NCBI RefSeq assembly: GCF_007994735.1
Contig: NZ_VOIL01000001.1
Location: forward strand, 62,001-126,000
Length of the DNA stretch: 64,000 bases
Origin: Nesterenkonia populi
Lineage (GTDB): Bacteria > Actinomycetota > Actinomycetes > Actinomycetales > Micrococcaceae
Direction: 5' to 3'
Shown in pieces: positions 9,377-17,918 of the stretch (positions are counted from its first letter, which is position 1; every line of letters starts with the position of its first letter). A program made the translations under genes and the position numbers. The notes beneath the pieces were generated by a model. The model was not told the origin of the DNA. It saw only the letters and a list, made by a program, of their open reading frames with translations, and did no database searches.

Positions 9377-10149
9377 CCAGTCCCGTCCTCTGCTTCGTGT
9401 GCGATCTGGGTCATATGCATGGCGCGCAACGCACGCGCCTCGACCACGGCCTGGGACTCTCCGACGTGGAAGCGCAGACTGTCGCGAGCCTCGATGAGCT
9501 TGTTCCGGAGCACGAGCTCGGCAATTTCGATGTGCTCGCTAATAGTGGCGGCCACACGATCCTCGGTGAGGTAGTCATGCATGCGCACAGGACGGATCCG
9601 CTGGTTCACTGTCAGCAGGGTCTTGGTGATCTCCCTGTTGCCGGCCGAGCCCAGGAGAGCGACGTGGAACTGCTCATCCGCGGTGACGAACCCGGCGCTG
9701 GGCTCGACTCCGGCGTCCCGGCGTGCGTGCCAGATGGCCAGCTCCTGTTCGAGGGCAGCACGGTTGTGGGTGATAGTCGGGTCTTCGATGGCCCGTTCGA
9801 TACCGCGGCGCTCCAGAGCCAGCCGGAGCTCATAGAGCTCGGTGAACTCGGGAAGAGTCGGGATGTAGCGGAAGAGCGCGCCGTCGCGCTTGATCAGCAA
9901 CCCGTCGGTCTGCAGCCGCGCCAACGCGTCGCGGACCGGGGTGCGGGAGACTCCAAAGCGGGCGGCGACGCTCTCCTCGGTAAGGCGCTTGTAGGGGGAG
10001 AAGGAGGTGCCCATCAGTTCGTCCCGCAGAATCTCGTAGACCCGCTCGCGGGCGGACTGCTTCTTCCGTCGAAGGCCCACACCCCCGCCTGGGGGATCCC
10101 CCGATGAGTCCTGCTCTGTATCCAATAGTGAATCCATAGTCCACAACAT
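9373..10149 (-). CDS. GntR-family (FCD) regulator of the biuret/purine operon
   Basis: The 258-residue protein has an N-terminal winged helix-turn-helix (ARERVYEILRDELMG ... FGVSRTPVRDALARL, residues about 32-85) and an all-helical FCD effector domain with the metal-ligand pattern typical of the subgroup (ELRLALE, EQFHVAL, SEHIEIAE). It is the first gene of the operon and overlaps allophanate hydrolase by ATGA, so it probably controls its own transcript. Two starts are possible, ATG at 10149 and ATG at 10137. Neither has a clear Shine-Dalgarno sequence, so the message may be leaderless. The ligand is unknown. Confidence 0.85.
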   Translation of the reverse strand: MLWTMDSLLDTEQDSSGDPPGGGVGLRRKKQSARERVYEILRDELMGTSFSPYKRLTEESVAARFGVSRTPVRDALARLQTDGLLIKRDGALFRYIPTLPEFTELYELRLALERRGIERAIEDPTITHNRAALEQELAIWHARRDAGVEPSAGFVTADEQFHVALLGSAGNREITKTLLTVNQRIRPVRMHDYLTEDRVAATISEHIEIAELVLRNKLIEARDSLRFHVGESQAVVEARALRAMHMTQIAHEAEDGTG

Positions 10150-10290
10150 TAGAGAGACTGGATTTCAGGCGAATTTTTGAGGTGTTTCTAATCTGTTACG
10201 CCCAAGAATCTGGAATGTTTCGCTTATCTCACACTTTCTTAAGTGAGGATCACGAGCGTCGGCGGCTGGCGAAGGTAAGTTCAGGCCGAC

Positions 10291-10780
10291 TCACGCAAGC
10301 CGCCCGAAGGAGGCACCACCCCTCCGGCGAAAGTGCCAGCAGAAGACCACCCCAGTCCACACGGTCACCTGAACCCCGGCCGTCGGGCCGACGACCTCGA
10401 GGACCAGTGAGCCCAGGAGGTTGCCCGTGGTGATGCCGATGCCGGCCACGAGCACGTCGGTACTGCTGATATGCAGGCCCGTACTCCGATGAAGATGCAT
10501 CCGAGCGGGCCGCACAGGTAGTACCACGAGCTGGCAGGCGTTCGTCAGGGCGGCACTTAAGTGAGCGGCTTGCGGCACGCGGGGCTCATGCCGGCTGAGT
10601 CGAGCAAAATGTTGCCGAGCAGTTGGCCGCTGACTACAACCACGGTGAAGACGGCAACGCCGAGTTGATCCACCCCTGAAGCGGCAGCACAGCACCCGAG
10701 ACAAACGCCAGCAGCGCAAAGATCGGCTTCTTCACACGCTCTTCCGCCTGTGAAGCTGCCCCTTCCAGATCATCCGCCAC
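10291..10780 (-). pseudogene. Decayed YdcZ (DUF606) DMT transporter gene
   Basis: Pieces of a YdcZ-type transporter lie here in different minus-strand frames. The N-terminal piece from a GTG at 10780 reads KKPIFALLAFVSGAVLPLQ GWINSAL before a stop. A middle piece, QLGVAVFTVVVVSGQLLGN, follows in another frame and ends in a stop. The C-terminal piece is VLVAGIGITTGNLLGSLVLE. The last two match the intact paralogue at 13268-14245 (VGVAVFSVAVVTGQTVGG and VLVTAMGMIAGQLVGSLVLD). The gene is frameshifted and has lost the segments between these pieces. Nothing else recognisable was seen in the flanking bases 10150-10290. Confidence 0.7.
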
Positions 10781-10835
10781 CCCTGATTCCTACCACGAGG
10801 CAGACTTTCTGGAGCTGAAGAGAGCAACCCATAAT

Positions 10836-10849
10836 GAAACACTTGTTTC
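10836..10849. promoter_or_regulatory. GAAAC-n4-GTTTC palindrome upstream of yfcC-like gene
   Basis: The 14 bases GAAACACTTGTTTC form an inverted repeat with a 4-bp centre, 46 bp before the start of the YfcC-like gene. The same arrangement occurs at 40550 and 47585 and, with one mismatch, at 16645 and 27285, in front of purine-related operons. It is probably a regulator binding site; the regulator is unknown. Confidence 0.6.
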
Positions 10850-10857
10850 TTATTGCT

Positions 10858-10873
10858 GTGACATCTGCGTAAC
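10858..10873. promoter_or_regulatory. GlnR-like box (GTGAC-n6-GTAAC)
   Basis: GTGACATCTGCGTAAC has the AC-n9-AC spacing of actinobacterial GlnR sites. It lies 8 bp after the palindrome at 10836 and 22 bp before the YfcC-like start. Similar sites occur at 16612, 37970, 40581 and 40630. Assignment to GlnR rests on known consensus only. Confidence 0.45.
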
Positions 10874-10895
10874 AGCGTTTCATTAGCGTGCTGGT

Positions 10896-12329
10896 ATGAG
10901 TGAGGCCACCGACCAGAGCACCGAGCCCAAGCAGCGCCGAACCTTTCAGCTTCCGCACATCTACGTCATTCTCTTCGCGCTCTCGGCGATCGCGGCGGCG
11001 GCCACCTACCTGGTGCCGGCACATCAGTTCGACCGCGTGGAGGGACCCGACGGCCGGGAGGTCATTGACCCGGACAGCTACGCGCCCGTGGATGCCTCAC
11101 CAACCTCGTTCATGGAGTTCATCACGGCGGTCCCCCGCGGGCTGGTCGACGCCGGCGAGGTGGTCTTCTTCACCTTCATCATCGGCGGCGTCTTCATGGT
11201 GATCCGACGCACCGGCATCATCGAGAACGCACTGGACCGACTCCTGCGGGTCTTCGCCCACCGCCGCCTGCTGCTGATCCCCGTGCTCATCACCATCTTC
11301 GCCGCCCTGGCCTCCCTGATCGGCACCCAGGAGCTCGCACTCGTCTACATCCCCGTCCTCATCCCCGTGGTCATCGCCCTGGGCTATGACTCCATCACGG
11401 CGGTGGCGATCGCATTGATCGGCACCACGGCGGGCTTCACCGCCGGCGTCCTGAACCCGATCAATACAGGATTGGCGCAGCAGATCGCAGGCATCGAGAC
11501 CTTCTCCGGGGCCGGGCTGCGGAGTGTGCTGCTGGTGCTGATGGTCGCCGCCGGCTCCTACTGGATCATCCGCTACGCCCGCAGAATCGACAAAGACCCC
11601 GCCAAGTCGCTGGTCTACGGCGAGGAGGAAGAGCTGGAGAAGCAGCGCCTCTACAGCGCCGGCGCCGAGGGCGAGCCCAAGCGAATGACGGGGCGGCAGC
11701 GGATCTCCCTGCTGCTGGCCGTGCCGGTCCTCGCGGTGACGATCTGGGGCGTCTCCACCCAAGGATGGTTCATGATCGAGATGGCCGGCATGTTTATGCT
11801 GCTGATGCTCATCATTGGGCTGATCAGCGGACTCGGCCCCTCCACTATCTCCTCGTCCTTCTCCGAAGGGCTCCGCAGTGTCCTCGAAGCCGCCATCATC
11901 GTCGGCGTGGCCCGCGCAGTGGCTGTGGTGATGGAGGATGGCCAGATCCTCGACACCATCGTCTACTCCCTGGGACAGGCCGTGGGAGGCATGCCCGCCG
12001 AGCTGTCCGCCGTCGGCATGTTCCTGGCCCAGACCGGCTTCAACTTTGTGGTGCCCTCCGGCTCGGGCCAGGCAGTGGTCACCATGCCCATTATGGCGCC
12101 GCTGGCGGACCTCCTCGAGGTCTCCCGTCAGACCGCAGTGCTCGCCTTTCAGCTGGGCGACGGTCTGACCAACATCATCTACCCCACTTCCGGATACTTC
12201 ATGGCGGCGCTCGCCATCGGCGGCGTCCGGTGGGAGAAGTGGGTGAAGTTCTACCTTCCCCTCTTCGGCATCTGGACAGCCTTCGCCGTGGGCTTCCTGG
12301 TCTTCGCTCAGGTCACCGGCTGGTCCTGA
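10896..12329 (+). CDS. YfcC-family membrane carrier
   Basis: The 477-residue integral membrane protein belongs to the YfcC / DcuC-like carriers (putative antiporters for amino acids or organic anions). It has a short hydrophilic N-terminus, about 12 hydrophobic segments, and family motifs GTTAGFTAGVLNPINTGLAQ near residue 175 and NFVVPSGSGQAVVTMPIMAPL near residue 385, which resemble the paired hairpin-loop substrate sites of this fold. A hydrophilic loop around residues 235-265 splits the two halves. The promoter region holds a palindrome and a GlnR-like box shared with purine genes, so the solute may be a product or substrate of purine breakdown. That is inference. Confidence 0.8.
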   Translation: MSEATDQSTEPKQRRTFQLPHIYVILFALSAIAAAATYLVPAHQFDRVEGPDGREVIDPDSYAPVDASPTSFMEFITAVPRGLVDAGEVVFFTFIIGGVFMVIRRTGIIENALDRLLRVFAHRRLLLIPVLITIFAALASLIGTQELALVYIPVLIPVVIALGYDSITAVAIALIGTTAGFTAGVLNPINTGLAQQIAGIETFSGAGLRSVLLVLMVAAGSYWIIRYARRIDKDPAKSLVYGEEEELEKQRLYSAGAEGEPKRMTGRQRISLLLAVPVLAVTIWGVSTQGWFMIEMAGMFMLLMLIIGLISGLGPSTISSSFSEGLRSVLEAAIIVGVARAVAVVMEDGQILDTIVYSLGQAVGGMPAELSAVGMFLAQTGFNFVVPSGSGQAVVTMPIMAPLADLLEVSRQTAVLAFQLGDGLTNIIYPTSGYFMAALAIGGVRWEKWVKFYLPLFGIWTAFAVGFLVFAQVTGWS

Positions 12330-12364
12330 GCAAGACGCCCACGCTCCTCCGAACCGGCAGCCGG

Positions 12365-13237
12365 TCAGAGCTCCTCGAGCTCGCCCATCTCCTCGTAGGC
12401 GGCGGAGATCCGGGAGATCCGGCGGTGCCCTTTGGTGTGCCGCACGTTGAGCACCCCGTTGGCGAGGATGCTGATCAGCGACATCGCCGCCGCGTAGGAG
12501 TCGAAGGCGCCGTCGGCCTCCTGGGGACACTCGATCCAGGCGTCCGCCTTGCCCGCATAGTGCCGGGCGGTGGAGTCGCCGATGAGCAGCAGTCCGGCAT
12601 CGATCGCCGCGGTCCTCTCGACCACCTTGCCGAACAGGGCCGGACGCCGCCGGAAGCCCAAAGCGATCACCAGGTCCCCTTTCTGCAGGCCAGCGAGCTC
12701 CTCGCCCATCGACTGCCCGGGGAAAGGGACCAGGCCGACATCGCCCCGGATCTGGGTGAGCTGCTGGCGCAGGTGCAGCGCCAGCGGAAACCCGTTCCGC
12801 AGCCCCACGATGGTGACCCGGTTGGCCGAGGAGATCAGCTGCACCGCCTGCTGCAGGCGACCGCCCTCCAGAGCCTGGACCATTTTGCTGAGGTTCTCCC
12901 GCTCCTGCGCCTCGTGCCGCTGCAGCGCGGTGGCACCCGCGTTATCACCGGAGCTGACCGGGGCCACGGTCGGAATCCCTCGGTGCCTGAGCTCACGGAC
13001 GTGCTCACGGACTTCGCCGAAGGACCCGAACCCCAGCTTCCGGAAGATGCGGGACACTGTCGCTTTGGACACCCCGGTCTCACGGCTGATGTCCGCCGCG
13101 GAGAAGATCGCCAGGTCCCCCAGATGCTCCAGCAGGAAGTCCGCAACCCGGCGCTCCTGGGGAGGCAGCTCCCCATAGACCGCATCGATGCGCGCGTCGA
13201 TCCGCCTGCTGACGGGAAAGCTGGCCTCCATGGACAC
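12365..13237 (-). CDS. MurR/RpiR-family transcriptional regulator
   Basis: The 290-residue protein has an N-terminal RpiR helix-turn-helix (ERRVADFLLEHLGDLAIFSA ... VSKATVSRIFRKLGF, residues about 25-75) and a C-terminal SIS domain (RVTIVGLRNGFPLALHL ... GDLVIALGF). SIS domains usually sense phosphosugars, but RpiR relatives in purine or allantoin clusters also occur. It begins at a GTG (13237) or an ATG six bases later. It lies 30 bp behind the YdcZ transporter gene, probably in the same transcript, and converges with the YfcC-like gene. Confidence 0.85.
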   Translation of the reverse strand: MSMEASFPVSRRIDARIDAVYGELPPQERRVADFLLEHLGDLAIFSAADISRETGVSKATVSRIFRKLGFGSFGEVREHVRELRHRGIPTVAPVSSGDNAGATALQRHEAQERENLSKMVQALEGGRLQQAVQLISSANRVTIVGLRNGFPLALHLRQQLTQIRGDVGLVPFPGQSMGEELAGLQKGDLVIALGFRRRPALFGKVVERTAAIDAGLLLIGDSTARHYAGKADAWIECPQEADGAFDSYAAAMSLISILANGVLNVRHTKGHRRISRISAAYEEMGELEEL

Positions 13238-13267
13238 AGAGCATACCCAGACCCGTGTTTCAGCTGA

Positions 13268-14245
13268 TCAGCTGGGACGGGAGCGGCGGATGTCCGGCAG
13301 GGAGGCGACGATGACGGCAACCAGGGTCAGGAAGGTGCCGGAGACAGTCGCGAAGGCGATCACCGAGCCCGGGGCAGGGAAGACGATGTCCAGCACCAGG
13401 GACCCCACCAGCTGCCCCGCGATCATCCCCATGGCGGTGACCAGAACCCCCACCTGGGTGATCAGGTAGGCGCCCAGGCCCACGAACACCAGTCCGAGGG
13501 CTCCGCCCAAATAGTTCCACCACACAGCGGGCAGAGCATCCCCCGTGCCGGCGATCAGCACCTTGCCGCCGTAGATCAGCGCCATCAGCACCGCCCCGGT
13601 CACAAAGTTGAACAGCGTGGCAGGCAGCAGAGTGCCGTAGGCAGCAGTCTGACGACCGTTGATGGCCTGCTGGGCCGACTGCACGAATCCGCCGGTGAAC
13701 GGCAGCACCACCATCAGCGCCCAGGCCAGACTGCCGTTGGCGCTCAGCTGCGGGGAGACCGCCCACAGCACCGACAGGATGGTCAGGCCCGCCCCCAGCA
13801 GCCGGAATCCGTTGAGGTGCTTGGGACCGCCCGAGCCCAACCCGATCTTGTCCCACAGCAGACCGCCGACGGTCTGGCCGGTCACCACAGCCACAGAGAA
13901 CACCGCGACGCCGACGGCGGCCATCGCGACACCCTGTGTGAAGATGAAATAGGTGCCCAAGCAGCCCGCGAACAGGTGCCACCAGGAGACGCTCCCCTCC
14001 CGAATCGCGGGGCGGACGTTGGCGAGCCCACGCCGACCGCGCCGGGTGAGGAACACCACGGGCGCGATGATGACCATGCCCACCAAGTAGGTGAAGAGGG
14101 TGGAGATCAGGGGGTCGTCCGCTGCGGCGGCCAGCTCCGCGTTGACGCGCCCCTGGGCAGGGATGGCAGCCCCAGCGATGAGCATCACCACCAGGAGCCA
14201 CAGCCATTTGATCACCGGCCGATCTCCTGGGGGCTGCTCACTCAT
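13268..14245 (-). CDS. YdcZ (DUF606) family DMT transporter
   Basis: This 325-residue protein has ten hydrophobic segments in two homologous halves, typical of the drug/metabolite transporter superfamily, YdcZ branch. Halves are recognisable by PAQGRVNAELA near the N-terminus, VGVAVFSVAVVTGQTVGGLL in the middle and GMIAGQLVGSLVLDIVFP near the end. The ATG at 14245 is preferred; a GTG two codons upstream is possible. The substrate is unknown. A ruined paralogue lies 2.5 kb away at 10291-10780, which suggests an old duplication of transporter and neighbourhood. Confidence 0.85.
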   Translation of the reverse strand: MSEQPPGDRPVIKWLWLLVVMLIAGAAIPAQGRVNAELAAAADDPLISTLFTYLVGMVIIAPVVFLTRRGRRGLANVRPAIREGSVSWWHLFAGCLGTYFIFTQGVAMAAVGVAVFSVAVVTGQTVGGLLWDKIGLGSGGPKHLNGFRLLGAGLTILSVLWAVSPQLSANGSLAWALMVVLPFTGGFVQSAQQAINGRQTAAYGTLLPATLFNFVTGAVLMALIYGGKVLIAGTGDALPAVWWNYLGGALGLVFVGLGAYLITQVGVLVTAMGMIAGQLVGSLVLDIVFPAPGSVIAFATVSGTFLTLVAVIVASLPDIRRSRPS

Positions 14246-14311
14246 GCACACACTCTAACCACCGGTCCGAGAGATGCGTCACAGCCCAGGCTCGCTGACA
14301 TACTTGTAGGC

Positions 14312-14557
14312 ATGAGCGACGTCGAAGAGATTCCGATCCGTGACGAGTCGATCCGGCTGGGGCAGCTGCTGAAGCTGGCGGGGGTCGTGGAGAACGGCGT
14401 GATCGCCCGGGAGATCATCGCCGAAGGCGCGGTCACCGTGGACGGCGAGCCGGAGAATCGGCGGGGCGCCCAGATCAGCCTGGGCCAGAAAGTGCGCTTC
14501 GAGGGTGAGGAGTTCGGCCTGCCGACCGCGACCCTCACCCCTGTCCGGGAAGGATAG
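14312..14557 (+). CDS. S4-domain RNA-binding protein (YbcJ/RqcP-like)
   Basis: The 81-residue protein is a single S4 RNA-binding domain (IRLGQLLKLAGVVENG, AREIIAEGAVTVDGEPENRR, LGQKVRFEG). Such stand-alone S4 proteins bind structured RNA or ribosomes. It is divergent from the YdcZ gene and convergent with ribokinase, so it is probably a housekeeping gene caught between catabolic units. Longer reading frame upstream of this ATG is the shadow of the opposite-strand transporter gene. Confidence 0.85.
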   Translation: MSDVEEIPIRDESIRLGQLLKLAGVVENGVIAREIIAEGAVTVDGEPENRRGAQISLGQKVRFEGEEFGLPTATLTPVREG

Positions 14558-14619
14558 CCGTGCGGCCGACTGATCATCCACGAGCACAGGGATCGGTGCG
14601 GCATGAAGCCTGAGGAGGG

Positions 14620-15516
14620 CTACGCCTTACGGGCCAGCTGAAAAGCCAGAGGGTAGCTGGCCGCCGCACCCTCGTGCTCGGCGACATAGGCTGCCCAGCG
14701 AGCGGCTTCCTGCACGCTCTGCTGAGCAGAGTGCCCCGCGCACAGCCTGCTTAGCAGGACGCCGGCGAAGGCGTCGCCGCAGCCGGTGGTGTCGCGCACC
14801 GCGACTGCTTCAGCGGAGGCGTGAAGCTGAGGTGTCCCTGCGGCGTCCAGCGTGGCCCCACGGGCACCACGGGTGATCACCGCGGTCGGCACTCCCAAGG
14901 TCTCGGCGAGGCCAGCGTCCTCGCCCCACTCAGATCTCGCCAGCTGCGCGGCCTCGCCCTCGTTGGCGAGGATTAGATCCACATGCTCGAGCGGCGGCAC
15001 CGCCCCGCCGAGCGGCGAGGCGTTCAGCGCGACCCGGCACCCGGCCTGCTGCGCCAGCTCGGCGACTCGGCCGACTGTCTCAAGCGGGATCTCCAGGTTC
15101 ATCAGCACCCAGCCATAGGGCGCGAAGTCCTCAGCGGAGAAGCGATCAGGTCTGATCAGCGCATTGGCGCCGGCCTCCACGACGATGAAGTTCTCCCCGT
15201 CACCTCGCACGCAGACATAGGCCGACCCGGTGGACGCCTGCGGGGTACGAACAATCCCCTCGGCGTTCACCCCATAGGAGGTCAGAAGAGCCAGCGCGTC
15301 CTCACCGCCGGAATCCTCGCCGACACAGCCGAACATCCCCACCCGCGCTCCGGCCATGGACGCGGCGAGCGCCTGGTTAGCGCCCTTGCCGCCGGTGGCC
15401 CGAACGGCCCCGCCCGCCAACAGCGTCTGGCCGGGAAGCGGGAAATCGGCGACGGAGAGGACCACGTCCTGATTGATCGATCCGACGACGGCCAGTGCAG
15501 AGCGGGTGAAAGTCAT
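14620..15516 (-). CDS. rbsK: Ribokinase
   Basis: This phosphorylates D-ribose to ribose 5-phosphate with ATP. The 298-residue PfkB-family protein shows the ribokinase sugar-binding motif GGKGANQALAA near residue 43, the second PfkB signature DTTGCGDAFAG near residue 240 containing the catalytic base Asp, and N-terminal AVVGSINQD. It overlaps the LacI regulator by ATGA. Ribose would be set free by the nucleoside hydrolase of the divergent operon (21730-22692), so the two units plausibly form one nucleoside-salvage system. Confidence 0.92.
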   Translation of the reverse strand: MTFTRSALAVVGSINQDVVLSVADFPLPGQTLLAGGAVRATGGKGANQALAASMAGARVGMFGCVGEDSGGEDALALLTSYGVNAEGIVRTPQASTGSAYVCVRGDGENFIVVEAGANALIRPDRFSAEDFAPYGWVLMNLEIPLETVGRVAELAQQAGCRVALNASPLGGAVPPLEHVDLILANEGEAAQLARSEWGEDAGLAETLGVPTAVITRGARGATLDAAGTPQLHASAEAVAVRDTTGCGDAFAGVLLSRLCAGHSAQQSVQEAARWAAYVAEHEGAAASYPLAFQLARKA

Positions 15517-16586
15517 GGGGATGCCTCTCCGGTGTGACGAGCAGTGGATTCACGGCGGCGCAGGGCGGCCGTGGGCGCCTGCACCACTCGCGGCGGCCCT
15601 CCAGGGCTGTCGAGGCACCCCAGCAGAAGCTCCCCGGCAATCTCAGCCAGCTGAGGAAGCTGCAGATCGAGAGCAGTCAAGGGCGGCTGGGACGTCACCG
15701 CACGCGGGCCGTCGAAGTTGGTGCAGACCATGACGTCCAGGGGAATGCGGAGACCCGCCTCTCGCACGGCTTGCGCGGCTCCCATCGCAAAAGCATCGAT
15801 GGGGGCGTAGACCGCATCCGGCGGCGAATCCGACCGGAGCGCCTGGTACGTGGCCGCGTATCCTCCAGAGGCCCCTTCTGCCACGGGGATATGCACGACC
15901 TGCCCGCCGATGTTCTCCGCCTGCAGCTGCTCCTGGAGGAAGCGCTCCGTGGCACGCGCCACGCTATAGCGCTCCGCGGTCTGCAGAATGAGGATGCGGC
16001 GCGCCCCCTGCTCCAGAAGATGTCTCAGGGAGAGGTCTGCGCCGCCATAGCCACGGTCCACCACTCCATGGGCCGCGACTCCGTCCGCGCGACCAATGGT
16101 GACCAGCTGGGCCCCGTGGTCCTCCAATTCTCGGCAGAGCTGATCGTCGTTCATGGGATCGATGACGATCGCCCCATCGACGTCGAGGTTCGCCAGATCC
16201 TCCGAGGGGTCTGTCACCGGCGGCAGCAGCAGCGTGGAGTACCCGCGCTCGAGCAGCACCTTCGAGAGCGGAAGCGCGATCGCCAGCAGAAAGTTCAGAT
16301 GGGACTCCCGCCCCACCACCGCGTCCGGCAGGGCAGTCATCAGCGCCACCGACTCGGAGGCTCCTCCCCGCAGACGCCGACCGCGCAGACTCGGCCGGTA
16401 CTTCAGCTCGGCGGCAACGTGCTGAATCTTCTCCCGGGTGGCACTGGCCATACGGCCTTTGCCGTTGAGGGCAAGAGAGACGGTGCCGCGAGAGACCCCG
16501 GCGGCCGCAGCGACATCAGCGATGGTGGCCCGCTTTCGTGTGGCTGACACGGTCCCCGGTCCCCTCTCTTCGGTGCGCACGAACAT
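15513..16586 (-). CDS. LacI-family regulator of the nucleoside/ribose genes
   Basis: The protein has an N-terminal LacI helix-turn-helix with hinge (ATIADVAAAAGVSRGTVSLALNG ending in RPSLRGRRL, residues about 19-70) and a periplasmic-binding-like effector domain (DGAIVIDPMNDDQ, PPDAVYAPIDAFAMGAAQAV, TSQPPLTALDLQ). It starts at ATG 16586 (357 residues) or GTG 16550 (345 residues); the latter sits closer to the usual domain start. It is co-transcribed with rbsK and divergent from the importer at 16809. Two AATCGATT sites in the shared promoter region fit a LacI operator. The likely effector is ribose or a nucleoside. Confidence 0.88.
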   Translation of the reverse strand: MFVRTEERGPGTVSATRKRATIADVAAAAGVSRGTVSLALNGKGRMASATREKIQHVAAELKYRPSLRGRRLRGGASESVALMTALPDAVVGRESHLNFLLAIALPLSKVLLERGYSTLLLPPVTDPSEDLANLDVDGAIVIDPMNDDQLCRELEDHGAQLVTIGRADGVAAHGVVDRGYGGADLSLRHLLEQGARRILILQTAERYSVARATERFLQEQLQAENIGGQVVHIPVAEGASGGYAATYQALRSDSPPDAVYAPIDAFAMGAAQAVREAGLRIPLDVMVCTNFDGPRAVTSQPPLTALDLQLPQLAEIAGELLLGCLDSPGGPPRVVQAPTAALRRRESTARHTGEASP

Positions 16587-16611
16587 GGCTACGGTAATCC
16601 TCGCCGCCGGC

Positions 16612-16627
16612 TTTACGCTGATGTAAC
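16612..16627. promoter_or_regulatory. GlnR-like box (TTTAC-n6-GTAAC)
   Basis: TTTACGCTGATGTAAC has the AC-n9-AC spacing of GlnR sites and lies 26 bp upstream of the LacI ATG. It is one base off the best versions at 10858 and 40630. Confidence 0.35.
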
Positions 16628-16644
16628 ACCGGGGTGGCGGCGAT

Positions 16645-16658
16645 GAAACATCTGTTCC
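16645..16658. promoter_or_regulatory. Imperfect GAAAC-n4-GTTCC palindrome
   Basis: GAAACATCTGTTCC differs by one base from the palindrome found at 10836, 40550 and 47585. It lies in the divergent promoter region between lacI and the nucleoside importer, near a GlnR-like box as at the other loci. Confidence 0.4.
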
Positions 16659-16684
16659 ATACCTTAGGCGAAGCGCAAGTGAGC

Positions 16685-16752
16685 AATCGATTTACCAATC
16701 CATCATGCACAATCCTGCGCGATCTTGAGGTGCAGGAAATGAAAAATCGATT
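16685..16752. promoter_or_regulatory. Two AATCGATT operator-like sites (16685-16692 and 16745-16752)
   Basis: Two identical 8-bp palindromes AATCGATT lie 60 bp apart between lacI and the importer operon. A CG centre in an AT-rich palindrome is typical of LacI-family operators. The second site is 57 bp before the importer start, so a repressor there would block transcription. The local regulator is the natural candidate. Confidence 0.6.
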
Positions 16753-16808
16753 AATCACTCGCTGTCCTCCACCGTGAAGAAGACGTCGCTCACCCTTGAA
16801 GGAGCACC

Positions 16809-17918
16809 ATGAACACCACCTCCGCCCCCCACCGAGCACAGAAGGCCGCTGTGCAGACAGCCCTTTTGACGCCTGCCGCCGGTCAGGCCCTGCGTCGCAC
16901 AGTCGCCGGCGCCGTCTCCGTCGCTTCTCTTGCGCTCCTCGCCGCCTGCGGCAGCGGGGACTCGGCAGCAGGCGGGGAGGCCTCAGGCGCGGACGAGGGC
17001 TGTGACGAGCTGACTGACGTAGCCGTGCAGTTCGGCTGGCACCCCAATGTTGAGAACATGGCCACGATCGTCGCCGAGCAGAACGGCTACTTCGAGGATG
17101 AGTGCCTCAGCGTGGAGATTCTTCCGGGCGGCCCGGAAGTCACCGCCGATGCCCAGATCGTCTCCGGCAACGCGGATATGGGCATCCTCTCCTCCGAGGC
17201 CCTGGCCAACGCCGTCATCAACGAGGCCCCGCTCGTGGGTATCGGCATGACTTACCAGAATTCGCCCTCTGTCATCGTCTCACTGGCCGAAGCGGGCATC
17301 GAAGAGCCTTCCGATCTGGAGGGACTGACCTTCGGCGTCTCCCAGCTTGATATGCGCGTCTACGAGCCCTTCTTCGCCTCCGTCGGAGTCGACTGGGACG
17401 CCATCGACAGGGTGGATATCGGTGCTGACCCGGCCGCCCTGGTCTCCGGCGAAGTCGACGCCATGAGCGCTGTCAGCGCCAACCAGCCCGTCGTGCTCCG
17501 CAATCAGGGGCACGACGTGGACGAAATCTCCCTGGCCGATTACGACTACAACCGGTGGTCGGGCGGGTTGGTAGTTCGTGAGGACTCGCTGGAAGACCCC
17601 GAGCGCCGCGAAACGATCATGGGCATGGCCCGCGCTGTTGAACGCGGACTGGAGACCGCAGTCGAGGACCCGCAGGCAGCCGGGGAGATCGTCTTTGAGG
17701 CCTACGCCTCAGACCTCGGTCTCGAAGAGGAGACCCAGCTGGAAGGCGCCGAGGCATGGGCCAGCCTGACTACCGCGGAGGAACGGGACGGTGGACTTCT
17801 GCTCATCGACGAGGACGGCGTGCAGTCCCAGCAGGACTTCTTCGACAACACCGACGTGAACGTCGACGCCAGCGCGATCTTCGATCTTGAAGCCAGCCAG
17901 GAGGCCTTCGGTGACTGA
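16809..17918 (+). CDS. NMT1/SsuA-type ABC transporter substrate-binding lipoprotein
   Basis: The 369-residue protein has a long n-region followed by a lipobox LAAC (Cys47) and a NMT1/THI5-like binding fold ([48 protein letters not shown]). These proteins bind small heteroaromatic or related solutes such as pyrimidine and thiamine precursors. A ribosome site AAGGAG lies before the ATG. It begins an operon with ATPase, a fused permease, deaminase, nucleoside hydrolase and deoxyribosyltransferase, so the ligand is probably a nucleobase or nucleoside. Confidence 0.87.
   Translation: MNTTSAPHRAQKAAVQTALLTPAAGQALRRTVAGAVSVASLALLAACGSGDSAAGGEASGADEGCDELTDVAVQFGWHPNVENMATIVAEQNGYFEDECLSVEILPGGPEVTADAQIVSGNADMGILSSEALANAVINEAPLVGIGMTYQNSPSVIVSLAEAGIEEPSDLEGLTFGVSQLDMRVYEPFFASVGVDWDAIDRVDIGADPAALVSGEVDAMSAVSANQPVVLRNQGHDVDEISLADYDYNRWSGGLVVREDSLEDPERRETIMGMARAVERGLETAVEDPQAAGEIVFEAYASDLGLEEETQLEGAEAWASLTTAEERDGGLLLIDEDGVQSQQDFFDNTDVNVDASAIFDLEASQEAFGD

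Noticed and set aside
11097..13267. Long open frames opposite to or overlapping the YfcC-like and RpiR genes
   Set aside because: Composition (His/Asp/Gly/Gln repeats or Arg/Pro-rich) is that of shadow frames; the other strand or frame has real domains.
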